Notes under the pieces: generated by a model
What the model saw: only the letters and a program-made list of their open reading frames with translations
What the model was told of the DNA's origin: nothing
Database searches by the model: none
Program-made: the position numbers and the translations under genes
NCBI GenBank assembly: GCA_017963875.1
Contig: JAGCTA010000110.1
Span: forward strand, 1-12,926
Direction of reading: 5' to 3'
DNA from: Victivallales bacterium
GTDB taxonomy: Bacteria > Verrucomicrobiota > Lentisphaeria > Oligosphaerales > Oligosphaeraceae
Length of the DNA stretch: 12,926 nt
In this document: one piece after another, positions 7,063 through 12,926 of the stretch
How the letters are laid out: each line of letters begins with the position of its first letter
Numbering within the stretch: position 1 is the stretch's first letter

Positions 7063-8450
7063 TCGTCAAGTTTTCTGTAAAGGGTACCGATGCTGATGCC
7101 CAGGAGTTTTGCCGCAGCCTCCTTGTCCTGCCCGCAAAACTCGTATGCCTTGCGCAGGTAGTCCCTTTCGCAAAGTTTCAAATAGGCCTTGAGCGTCATG
7201 AATGACTCCTTGGTCATGCTTTGCGTTGCCGCTGGCTGATTCTCTGTGTCATCATGGACTTCTGGAAGCCCAAGTTGTTTTGCATCAATGATATTGGAAT
7301 CTGGTGGCGCGACTGTGACGCTGCGCTGGACCACATTTTGGAGTTCACGGATGTTTCCAGGCCATGGATAGCGTTGAAGCATTTCCATTGCCTCCTGGGT
7401 GAAGGTGAATTTTCTGTTGTGCTCTTCAGACGCGCGTTTGAGGAAGAAGCGAGCCAGTTCAGGAATGTCATCCGTGCGTTCTCTCAGTGATGGTACCCGT
7501 ATCGGGAAGGAATTGAGGCGGAAGAAAAGGTCCTCGCGGAAAAGGCCGTTTTTGATGCGTTCCTCCAGATTTTCATTCGTCGCCGCAATGACACGGACAT
7601 CTACTTGGAAGAACTGCGTGCTTCCGACAGGGCGGACCGTCTTGTCCTGAAGGATTCGCAGCAGCGAAAGTTGCATGGAAATTGGTATGGAACCGATTTC
7701 ATCCAGAAAGATGGTGCCGCCGTCTGCGGTCTTGAACAACCCGTCTTTGGCTTTCAGAGCGCCAGTGAACGCTCCCTTGACATGCCCGAAAAGTTCTGAT
7801 TCCAAGAGATTTTCGGGCATGGCAGAACAGTTGATGGCGACAAATGGCTTGTCGCGGCGAGATGATTCAAGGTGAATCGCCTTTGCGACAAGTTCCTTGC
7901 CGACGCCGCTTTCGCCGCGTACCAATACAGTCAAGTCCGTGTCAGCGACTTTTACGATTGTGTCGTAGAGTTCCTGCATCGCCTGGTGTTCCCCGATGAT
8001 GCCCTGGAAGTGGACATTGATCTCGGGTTCCTCGGCAGATTCGCTGACGGGAGCGGGCACCGTGTTTTTTTTGCGCTTGTTCTGGAGTGTCGGAAGGATT
8101 GCCTCAATGGCCTCTATTGCGGACTGTGTCCTGACAGGTTTGGGAAGGACCGCAGAGACTCCGTCTGACAGTGCCGCGCGTGCCTGTTCCAGTTCAGCGT
8201 ATGCCGCAGTGACAATTGTCGGCGGAAGAATCTGACGCAGTTCAGGCGTTTTCTCTAAGAACTGCCACGTCGTATATGAACAGACAAGTATATCAGGCGA
8301 ATCCGTCTGCAAACTTGAAGCAAGCGATTCATTGTCCGAGGCGGATTTCACTCGATGTTCCAGACTTCTGAAAAGCGCTCTCAGGATGTCCAGAAGATTG
8401 GGGTCTTCCTCCATTATCAGAATCTTTGCTTTGACATTACTGGAACTCAC
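7059..8450 (-). CDS. Sigma-54-dependent transcriptional activator with degenerate receiver domain
   Basis: A 463-residue protein of NtrC-like architecture. Residues 8-122 are a receiver domain with the acidic cluster Glu14-Glu15-Asp16, Thr81 and Lys104. The phosphoacceptor position is Ser58 (SPDILVCSYTT where NtrC has TPDVLLSDIRM). Residues about 148-380 are the AAA+ sigma-54 interaction domain with Walker A GESGVGKE (179-186), GAFTGA (226-231), Walker B GTIFLDE (245-251) and arginine-finger region REDLFFRL (305-312). Residues about 418-463 are a Fis-type helix-turn-helix with KEAAAKLLGISIGTLYRKL. GAFTGA predicts that it remodels RNA polymerase holding sigma-54. Translation starts at GTG 8450 after AGGA with 9-base spacing. 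No sensor kinase is visible nearby, and the missing Asp argues against ordinary phosphorylation control. It is translationally coupled to the lipoprotein gene downstream, and recJ lies divergently upstream. Confidence 0.93.
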   Translation of the reverse strand: MSSSNVKAKILIMEEDPNLLDILRALFRSLEHRVKSASDNESLASSLQTDSPDILVCSYTTWQFLEKTPELRQILPPTIVTAAYAELEQARAALSDGVSAVLPKPVRTQSAIEAIEAILPTLQNKRKKNTVPAPVSESAEEPEINVHFQGIIGEHQAMQELYDTIVKVADTDLTVLVRGESGVGKELVAKAIHLESSRRDKPFVAINCSAMPENLLESELFGHVKGAFTGALKAKDGLFKTADGGTIFLDEIGSIPISMQLSLLRILQDKTVRPVGSTQFFQVDVRVIAATNENLEERIKNGLFREDLFFRLNSFPIRVPSLRERTDDIPELARFFLKRASEEHNRKFTFTQEAMEMLQRYPWPGNIRELQNVVQRSVTVAPPDSNIIDAKQLGLPEVHDDTENQPAATQSMTKESFMTLKAYLKLCERDYLRKAYEFCGQDKEAAAKLLGISIGTLYRKLDE

Positions 8451-8486
8451 GTCTCGTTTCCTGTATGATGATGCTTATTGAACCAA

Positions 8487-8499
8487 ATTATAACATAAA
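8487..8499 (-). promoter_or_regulatory. Probable promoter of the sigma-54 activator gene
   Basis: On the minus strand the sequence TTTATGTTATAAT contains a consensus TATAAT at 8492-8487, placing a transcription start near 8480 and a leader of about 30 bases that includes the AGGA Shine-Dalgarno. The -35 region is poor (CTTATT or TTATTG at 16-17 bases). The 11-base core TTTATGTTATA recurs on the plus strand in front of recJ. Confidence 0.5.
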
Positions 8500-8612
8500 T
8501 TCTTTTGGCAATAAGGCAAGTCATGACGAGGTGTTTTTGACATGTTATGACAGTTTTTGGAAAAAAACATAGTTTTTATTCTTTTGTCAGAAAACACGAT
8601 TTTGAATATGGA

Positions 8613-8650
8613 TAAAAAAATTTTACAAAAAAAAGACAAAAAAATAAAAA
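8613..8650. promoter_or_regulatory. A-tract ladder upstream of recJ promoter
   Basis: Four A-runs (8614-8620, 8627-8634, 8638-8644 and 8646-8650) lie in the most A/T-rich part of the divergent intergenic region. The first three centres are about 13 and 11 bases apart, close to helical phasing, so the DNA is probably intrinsically bent. A tract placed just upstream of the -35 region could work as an UP-element. The rest of 8501-8612 holds no gene, only T-rich sequence and a short AAAAAC/GTTTTT inverted repeat. Confidence 0.4.
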
Positions 8651-8671
8651 CGGGATGTGAAAGATTTGCTT

Positions 8672-8692
8672 TTTATGTTATAGTGTATAGTG
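8672..8692 (+). promoter_or_regulatory. Probable promoter of recJ
   Basis: TTTATGTTATAGT at 8672-8684 carries a -10-like TATAGT (8679-8684) in the same register as the TATAAT box of the divergent regulator promoter. The heptamer TATAGTG is repeated directly (8679-8685 and 8686-8692), so a second -10 (8686-8691) paired with TTTGCT at 8665-8670 and a short 15-base spacer is also possible. A TGACGTCA palindrome (8693-8700) lies at about the expected transcription start. No good -35 is seen for the first box. Confidence 0.5.
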
Positions 8693-8725
8693 TGACGTCA
8701 ATTTTTAATTAAAGGCAAAAAGGAA

Positions 8726-10435
8726 ATGGAAGAGTACATTTGGGAATTAGCGGAAAACAACGAAGAGCGCGTCCAGGCATTGATTAACGAGGCTGGTGTT
8801 ACACGTCCCATTGGATTGGTTTTGGATATGCGTGGCATTGGTCCTGACAAGATTCGGGATTTTCTCAATCCGACGTTGTCTGGGATTAGCGATCCATATT
8901 TGCTGCCAGGGACGAAGGAGGCCTCTGCGAGGCTGTGGAAAGCCATTCACGCGGGGCAGCGGATTCTGATCCATGGCGACTATGACACGGATGGGATTAC
9001 CGCCTCGGCTCTTGTGGCCTGGGTGCTTCGCCGCAACGGCGGCAATGTGGAGTGCTATCTGCCGCATCGTATCGATGACGGCTATGGCCTGACGGTCGAG
9101 TCGATTACAAAGACCCATGCGGACCAGTGTGATTTGCTGTTGACTGTGGATTGCGGAATCACATCGTACGAAGCCGTGGCATTGGCGAAGTCAAAGAAGT
9201 TGGATTTGATTATCACTGACCACCATACGCCTGGTCCAGAGCCATTGGAGGCCCTGGCGGTCGTTGACCCGAAACTGCCTGGTGCGCCAGTGGAGATACA
9301 GGAACTCGCAGGTGTCGGTGTCGCATTCAAGATTTGCCATGCCTTCCTGAAATACGGTCGTGAAAACGGTTTTGGCGGCGAAGATACGGATTTGCGCGAA
9401 GGCCTTGACTTGGTTGCACTTGGCACTGTTGCCGATATTGTTCCGTTGCTGCATGAAAACCGCATTCTTGTCAAGCATGGCTTGAAGATACTCGCAGGAA
9501 AGCAACGCCCTGGCATTCATGCGTTGTGCGAGATTTCGGGTGTCAACGAAGAATTGGCGACTGGGGATATCACCTATCGTCTGGCACCGCGCATCAACGC
9601 GACTGGGCGACTGGGCGACCCGACAGACAGCCTGAAACTGCTTGAAGCGGACAACATGGTGGATGCGACGTCTCTTGCCAAAATCTTAGACGAGCAGAAT
9701 CGCGAACGTCAGACCATTGAGGAAGAAGTCGTTCAGGATGCCGAGGCCCAAATCGCGCGCCGCTATAACATTGATACAACAAGGTCAATCGTTGTGTGGA
9801 GCGACGGATGGCATCAGGGCGTTGTCGGTATCGTCGCATCACGGCTGACTCGTAAATACCATCGTCCGTCAGTGGTTTTGACCCGTGATCCGCAGGGGCA
9901 GTTCACAGGTTCGGCGCGTTCCATTCGTCGGCTCAATCTAGTTGATTTGCTAGGCGAATGCAGTGAATGTCTGCTACGTTTTGGCGGTCATGCCATGGCG
10001 GCTGGATTGTCGTTGGAGGAATCTCGCCTTGAGGAATTCTGCAAATGCTTTGACGAGGCGGTGCAGCGTGTGCTCGGCATTGAATCCATGAAGCCGATTA
10101 TCCCGATATGCGGAGAAGTAGCCTTCCGTGAGTTGGACGATGTGTTCTTTCTTGAACTGGAGATGCTTGAACCATTTGGCCATGGCAATCCAGAACCCGT
10201 TTTCATTACGCACAACGTCTGTCCTGAGCGGAAAAACAACGCTGGCATCAAGCATACGCGAGGGATATTGCGCGATTCTGAGGGGACACGGATGCAATTC
10301 ATCGCCTTTGGAAGGCTGCCAGATTCATTCCCGCCGCCACCTTGGGACGTCGTCTATTCACCGCACATCAACCGCTTTAACGGTCAGGCTGTTCCGCAGT
10401 TGCGCATTCTGGACGTCAAGACTGCCAATTCATAA
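8726..10435 (+). CDS. recJ: Single-stranded-DNA-specific 5'-3' exonuclease RecJ
   Basis: A 569-residue protein of normal RecJ length. The DHH phosphoesterase motifs are intact: GDYDTDG (84-90), VDCGI (141-145), DHHTPG (165-170) and ALGTVADIVPL (231-241). The DHHA1 part has the nucleic-acid-binding GSARSI (395-400) and GGHAMAAG (420-427). A C-terminal beta-rich OB-like domain follows. RecJ degrades 5'-ended single strands in the RecF recombination pathway, mismatch repair and base excision repair, using Mn2+ or Mg2+ held by the Asp/His motifs. The ATG at 8726 is preceded by AAAGG about 12 bases upstream and by AAAAGGAA that abuts the start; the first is the likelier ribosome site. The gene stands alone, transcribed away from the sigma-54 activator, with a 347-base gap downstream, so it is probably monocistronic. 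Confidence 0.97.
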   Translation: MEEYIWELAENNEERVQALINEAGVTRPIGLVLDMRGIGPDKIRDFLNPTLSGISDPYLLPGTKEASARLWKAIHAGQRILIHGDYDTDGITASALVAWVLRRNGGNVECYLPHRIDDGYGLTVESITKTHADQCDLLLTVDCGITSYEAVALAKSKKLDLIITDHHTPGPEPLEALAVVDPKLPGAPVEIQELAGVGVAFKICHAFLKYGRENGFGGEDTDLREGLDLVALGTVADIVPLLHENRILVKHGLKILAGKQRPGIHALCEISGVNEELATGDITYRLAPRINATGRLGDPTDSLKLLEADNMVDATSLAKILDEQNRERQTIEEEVVQDAEAQIARRYNIDTTRSIVVWSDGWHQGVVGIVASRLTRKYHRPSVVLTRDPQGQFTGSARSIRRLNLVDLLGECSECLLRFGGHAMAAGLSLEESRLEEFCKCFDEAVQRVLGIESMKPIIPICGEVAFRELDDVFFLELEMLEPFGHGNPEPVFITHNVCPERKNNAGIKHTRGILRDSEGTRMQFIAFGRLPDSFPPPPWDVVYSPHINRFNGQAVPQLRILDVKTANS

Positions 10436-10496
10436 ATATCAGCACTCTATTTCCCCTGATTGTCGGAAATTGCATTTGCCAATGAGACAGTGCAAA

Positions 10497-10608
10497 GACC
10501 CCAAGGGGTCAAATATTAGTACCTCCAGGTTGAACGAAGTGAAACCTGGGGGGACGCCGAACGAATGGATTCCGATCTCTCGGAGAGGTCGAACCTACTT
10601 TCTTGGGG
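10497..10608. repeat. Three-hairpin palindromic element between recJ and the oxidoreductase gene
   Basis: The gap 10436-10782 has no gene. Its first half holds a compact palindromic element. GACCCC-AA-GGGGTC is at 10497-10510. A 10-bp stem of CCTCCAGGTT (10522-10531) with AACCTGGGGG (10543-10552), containing one G-T wobble, closes loop GAACGAAGTGA. GATCTC-TCGGA-GAGGTC is at 10574-10590. The outer sequences CCCCAAG (10499-10505) and CTTGGGG (10602-10608) are exact reverse complements and bracket the unit. The two small hairpins are each followed by GTCAAATATTA or GTCGAACCTAC, suggesting they are related units flanking the large one. The layout recalls dispersed REP-like intergenic repeats of PVC and Bacteroidetes genomes; that comparison is from memory. 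It could also end recJ transcription, although no T-run follows. Confidence 0.6.
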
Positions 10609-10622
10609 AAAATAGATCGAAA

Positions 10623-10689
10623 AATCAGAGATGCCAATTGAATCAGTCCTCTGATTGTGTCAGATGCCTTGAAAAGGCGTGTGCCGTTT
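10623..10689 (+). promoter_or_regulatory. Leader with overlapping alternative hairpins
   Basis: AATCAGAG (10623-10630) pairs perfectly with CTCTGATT (10649-10656). AATCAG (10641-10646) pairs with CTGATT (10651-10656) around a TCCT tetraloop. The two stems share the same 3' arm and cannot coexist. A third hairpin, GCCTT-GAA-AAGGC (10666-10678), is followed eight bases later by TTTT (10687-10690). This resembles an attenuator or antiterminator arrangement about 100 bases upstream of the oxidoreductase gene, but no ligand-binding fold is recognisable and the stems are short. Confidence 0.35.
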
Positions 10690-10720
10690 TCATCGCAGAA
10701 GTGTTTTTGAATATTGAATT

Positions 10721-10742
10721 TGCCATGCCCTGAGGCACGGCA
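10721..10742. promoter_or_regulatory. Hairpin near the oxidoreductase start
   Basis: TGCCATGCC and GGCACGGCA form a 9-position stem with one A/C mismatch and a CTGA loop. It ends about 24 bases before the Shine-Dalgarno of the next gene, so it could affect translation or mark a weak terminator for transcripts entering from recJ. No T-run follows on either strand. Confidence 0.3.
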
Positions 10743-10782
10743 GCAAAACCATGGAACATTCAATCCAAAGGAGCATGCATTT

Positions 10783-11841
10783 ATGGGAAAGAAGGTCAAG
10801 GTCGGCATTATCGGTGCTGGCGCCATCGGGTCGGTTCATGCCGACAACTACAAGAATGTTGCGGATGCAGAAGTGATTGCGCTTTGCGACCTTCTGCCAG
10901 ACAAACTTGAAGAGAAAGCCACTCGCCATGGCATTCCGTTGAAGTATACCGATTACAAGGAACTGTTGGCGAACAAAGACATTGAGGCGGTTTCCGTGTG
11001 CGTTCCAAATGATATGCATGCGCCAATTGCAGTTGATGCGTTGAAGGCGGGCAAGCATGTCCTGCTTGAGAAGCCAATGTGCCTGAATGCGCAACTCGCG
11101 CGTGATGTCGTCGCGGCTCGTGACGCATCGGGCAAACTGCTTCAGATTGGCATGGTTCGCCGTCAGGAAACCGAGGCTGCGATCATCAAGCAGTTGATTG
11201 CTGAAGGCAAACTCGGTGAAATCTACCAGATTCGCATTCGTCTGATTCGTCAGCGCGGTATCCCTGGTCTCGGCGGTTGGTTCACCACCAAGGCGCGTTC
11301 TGGCGGCGGCGGCATCATCGACATCTCTGTCCATGCGCTGGACTGGGCGATGTATGTCACCAACATGTGGAATCCGACTGCCGTTTCGGCAAAGACGTAT
11401 TCCAAGTTCGGTTCGCCGATGAAGAACTACCATTACGTCAGCATGTGGGCAGGACCGCCAAACTACGATGGAACTTTCGATGTCGATGACTACGCCGCTG
11501 GACTTATCCGTTTCGGCGAGAAGGCGACGCTGTCCTTCGAGGTCGCCTGGGCGTGCAATGCCAAGTCAGAGTATGTTATTGAAATTCTCGGTGACAAGGG
11601 TGGCGTCCGCTCCGATGGCGATGGACTCGTTCTGACGACCGAATTCGATGATCGCCCTGCGGAAATCCGCATGGACTACGACAAGAAGAACGAGAGTTTC
11701 ACACGCGAACTCCGCAAATTCATTGGAGCCATCAACGGCGAAAACGAAATTCCCGCGACGGGCGAGCAGGGCATCATCATGATGCGCGTTCTTGATGGTA
11801 TCTATAAATCCTCCGACCTCAACAAGGAAGTCGAAATCTAA
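10783..11841 (+). CDS. Gfo/Idh/MocA-family NAD(P)-dependent oxidoreductase
   Basis: A 352-residue protein starting at ATG 10783, chosen for the strong AAAGGAG nine bases upstream and because the Rossmann motif begins at once. The N-terminal NAD(P) fold has VGIIGAGAIG (7-16) and the family signature EKP (96-98) after HVLL. The C-terminal alpha/beta domain carries the catalytic pattern GGGGIIDISVHALDW with Asp180, His184 and Asp187; His184 is the probable proton relay. Family members oxidise or reduce sugars, inositols and related polyols, so the substrate is most likely a sugar derivative, but it cannot be named from sequence. No signal peptide, hence cytoplasmic. It is 27 bases upstream of the GlpP-like gene on the same strand and probably co-transcribed. 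The hairpin-rich leader upstream may regulate the pair. Confidence 0.93.
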   Translation: MGKKVKVGIIGAGAIGSVHADNYKNVADAEVIALCDLLPDKLEEKATRHGIPLKYTDYKELLANKDIEAVSVCVPNDMHAPIAVDALKAGKHVLLEKPMCLNAQLARDVVAARDASGKLLQIGMVRRQETEAAIIKQLIAEGKLGEIYQIRIRLIRQRGIPGLGGWFTTKARSGGGGIIDISVHALDWAMYVTNMWNPTAVSAKTYSKFGSPMKNYHYVSMWAGPPNYDGTFDVDDYAAGLIRFGEKATLSFEVAWACNAKSEYVIEILGDKGGVRSDGDGLVLTTEFDDRPAEIRMDYDKKNESFTRELRKFIGAINGENEIPATGEQGIIMMRVLDGIYKSSDLNKEVEI

Positions 11842-11868
11842 AAGCACTTGTGGGACAGGACACTATCC

Positions 11869-12423
11869 ATGGCAGGAAGAAACAACATTAAAACATCGAT
11901 AATTGCGGCCGTACGAGATGACGTAGACTTGGAGGCCGCGTTGAAATCCCCTGTGAGAATGGTGTTTCTGCTTTCAGGAGACCTCCTGTCCCTAGGTGTC
12001 CAGACGCGTCGTCTCCATGATGCGGGGAAGCAGATTTTTCTGCATTTTGATCTCGTCAGTGGTTTAAAGGGCGACGTGTCGGGGATTCGCTACGCGGCTG
12101 ACAATTTTTACTTGAATGGAATCATTTCCACAAAACCCGCATGTCTGAAAATGGCTCGTGACGAGAAACTTCTGGCGGTTCTGCGTATTTTCGTAATTGA
12201 CTCGTCTGGTTTTCGCACAGGCATTCAGCATGCACAATTATGTCAGCCAGATTTTGTGGAGGTGCTTCCAGGGGTATCTGGCAAAATCATCCAAATGGCC
12301 GCGAATCATTTTGAGCAGCCAGTGATCGCAGGTGGATTGATTCAAGATGAAGCCGATGTTACGCAGGCACTTGCCGCAGGTGCCGCTGCCGTTTCCACGT
12401 CATGTCATCTGCTGTGGCGGTGA
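11869..12423 (+). CDS. glpP: GlpP-family glycerol-3-phosphate-responsive antiterminator homologue
   Basis: A 184-residue protein matching the small TIM-barrel-like GlpP family over its whole length. Landmarks in order: MVFLLSGDLL (31-40), FLHFDLVSGL (57-66), GIISTKP (84-90), IFVIDSSG (107-114), DFVEVLPGV (128-136), PVIAGGLI (151-158) and AVSTS (174-178). In Bacillus, GlpP binds glycerol-3-phosphate and lets polymerase read through leader terminators of glycerol genes. Phosphate-binding loops GGLI and AVSTS are present, so a phosphorylated ligand is plausible; the antitermination role here is inferred. ATG 11869 follows AGGA with about 10-base spacing; an in-frame TTG at 11848 would add seven residues. 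No glycerol gene is visible; neighbours are an oxidoreductase upstream and an inositol-phosphatase-like gene downstream, so the regulated pathway may differ. Confidence 0.88.
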   Translation: MAGRNNIKTSIIAAVRDDVDLEAALKSPVRMVFLLSGDLLSLGVQTRRLHDAGKQIFLHFDLVSGLKGDVSGIRYAADNFYLNGIISTKPACLKMARDEKLLAVLRIFVIDSSGFRTGIQHAQLCQPDFVEVLPGVSGKIIQMAANHFEQPVIAGGLIQDEADVTQALAAGAAAVSTSCHLLWR

Positions 12424-12465
12424 ATCGCGGAGATGGCTGCTGCAAGGGCGAGAGAGTTAGTTTCA

Positions 12466-12618
12466 TGGGACAAATGGGACCCATGGGACAAGTGGGACAG
12501 TTGACCACGGAAGGAGTAGGGGTGTCAGGCCGTCCTCGGCCTGGTCAACACGATGCACGAAACACGCCATGTCTTCATTGAAGTCGTCCCATTTGTCCCG
12601 CAGGTCCCAAGTGTCCCA
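12466..12618. repeat. Large inverted repeat made of two arrays of 9-bp units
   Basis: TGGGAC occurs at 12466, 12475, 12484 and 12493, exactly every 9 bases (units TGGGACAAA, TGGGACCCA, TGGGACAAG, TGGGACAG). GTCCC occurs at 12586, 12595, 12604 and 12613, again every 9 bases. The two 33-base arms (12466-12498 and 12586-12618) are reverse complements at 27 of 33 positions. Inside are GTTGACCA (12500-12507) with TGGTCAAC (12542-12549), and a 7-bp hairpin CAGGCCG-TCCT-CGGCCTG (12526-12543) that overlaps the second arm. The element fills most of the 226-base gap between the glpP-like gene and the phosphatase gene. It could form a long RNA hairpin or cruciform. Origin and role are unknown; a non-autonomous mobile palindrome or bidirectional terminator are options. 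Confidence 0.85.
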
Positions 12619-12619
12619 A

Positions 12620-12625
12620 TATAAT
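12620..12625 (+). promoter_or_regulatory. Consensus -10 box upstream of the phosphatase gene
   Basis: A perfect TATAAT follows directly after the right arm of the 9-bp array and lies 24 bases before the next ATG. A TTGTCC at 12593-12598 within the array is 21 bases upstream, too far for a standard -35, so the promoter call is tentative. If real, the repeat element supplies the upstream half of this promoter. Confidence 0.35.
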
Positions 12626-12649
12626 TTGTGTAAAGAATAAGTGAAATCA

Positions 12650-12926
12650 ATGGAAAGTCATCCTAAATGGAATCATTTGGCTGTGGCGAAAGCGCTTTTC
12701 GCCTGTGGAAAAAACGCATTGGAAGGGCAGGCGTTGGGGCATTGGAAACTCAAGACGGATGGCACGCTTGTAACGCGCTTGGATGTCCAAAATGAAAAGA
12801 TGTTCAAGGAAATCCTGACGTCAGCGCTTCCAGACAGTCTGTTCCTTGGCGAGGAAACTCTGCCCGAATGCTCGGAGGAGTATCTTCGCAGCGCCTTCCA
12901 TGGTGATTGCTGGGTCGTTGACCCGA
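12650..12926 (+). CDS. Inositol-monophosphatase-family protein, 5' part only
   Basis: Ninety-two codons are visible before the window ends. The segment matches the start of the inositol monophosphatase / CysQ / fructose-1,6-bisphosphatase superfamily: TDGTLVTRLDVQNEKMF (36-52) corresponds to the usual VTxADxxxE helix, FLGEET (65-70) carries the first metal-ligand Glu, and WVVDP (88-92) is the beginning of the DPxDGT metal-binding motif, cut by the edge. These enzymes remove phosphate from inositol phosphates, 3'-phosphoadenosine nucleotides or sugar phosphates with Mg2+. The subfamily cannot be decided from the fragment. An in-frame stop (TAA at 12638) lies just upstream, leaving ATG 12650 or GTG 12641 as start. 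Shine-Dalgarno is weak (AAAGAATAA). Confidence 0.85.
   Translation, partial: MESHPKWNHLAVAKALFACGKNALEGQALGHWKLKTDGTLVTRLDVQNEKMFKEILTSALPDSLFLGEETLPECSEEYLRSAFHGDCWVVDP

Noticed and set aside
8451..8725. Possible sigma-54 (-24/-12) promoter in the divergent region near TTGGCAATAAGGCAAG or GGGATGTGAAAGATTTGC.
   Set aside because: The GG-to-GC spacing is wrong (7 or 13 bases instead of 10) in every candidate.
10128..10733. A 201-codon plus-strand frame running from inside recJ into the hairpin region.
   Set aside because: It is out of frame with recJ, covers its conserved C-terminal part, and continues through palindromic repeat DNA; no independent coding evidence.
10436..10782. A tRNA or known riboswitch in the gap after recJ.
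   Set aside because: No cloverleaf, T-loop GTTCGA-type arm in context, or recognisable riboswitch core was found; only the short hairpins described.
10690..11433. A 247-codon open frame on the minus strand opposite the oxidoreductase gene.
   Set aside because: It is fully antisense to a strongly conserved Gfo/Idh/MocA gene with a good ribosome site, and its translation shows no recognisable domain.

Overview
The window looks like chromosomal DNA of a bacterium of the Planctomycetes-Verrucomicrobia-Chlamydiae (PVC) group, possibly a gut Lentisphaeria. This is inferred from three things: an oversized GreA-type factor with a long N-terminal domain, known to me from Chlamydia-type GreA; a carbohydrate-use set (GH127, secreted hydrolase, Gfo/Idh/MocA dehydrogenase); and short G/C-rich palindromic repeats between genes. 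Base composition is near 50% GC in genes, with one very A/T-rich divergent intergenic region. No rRNA, tRNA, CRISPR array, transposase or phage gene was recognised.

Minus-strand block (about 8450 down to 1): a sigma-54-dependent regulator with a degenerate receiver domain overlaps by 4 bp a small lipoprotein resembling the P1-head part of SecD. Next come a 742-residue GreA-like elongation factor, a secreted alpha/beta hydrolase, a GH127 beta-L-arabinofuranosidase-like enzyme, and a DMT/EamA transporter cut by the window edge. Hydrolase, GH127 and transporter are tightly spaced and are probably a small catabolic operon.

The divergent region 8451-8725 separates the regulator from recJ. It holds two outward-facing -10-like boxes that share an 11-base core, and a ladder of A-tracts.

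Plus-strand block (8726 to 12926): recJ is followed by a 347-base gap packed with hairpins. Then come a Gfo/Idh/MocA oxidoreductase, a GlpP-family antiterminator homologue, a large inverted repeat built from two arrays of four 9-base units, and the 5' part of an inositol-monophosphatase-family gene.

The most interesting items are the mirrored 9-bp-period array (12466-12618), the three-hairpin element (10497-10608), the overlapping alternative hairpins just upstream of the oxidoreductase-glpP pair (10623-10656), the receiver that lacks its phosphoacceptor Asp, and the stand-alone SecD-like lipoprotein. None of these amounts to a proven new system. The antiterminator homologue next to a hairpin-rich leader is the best lead for undescribed regulation.
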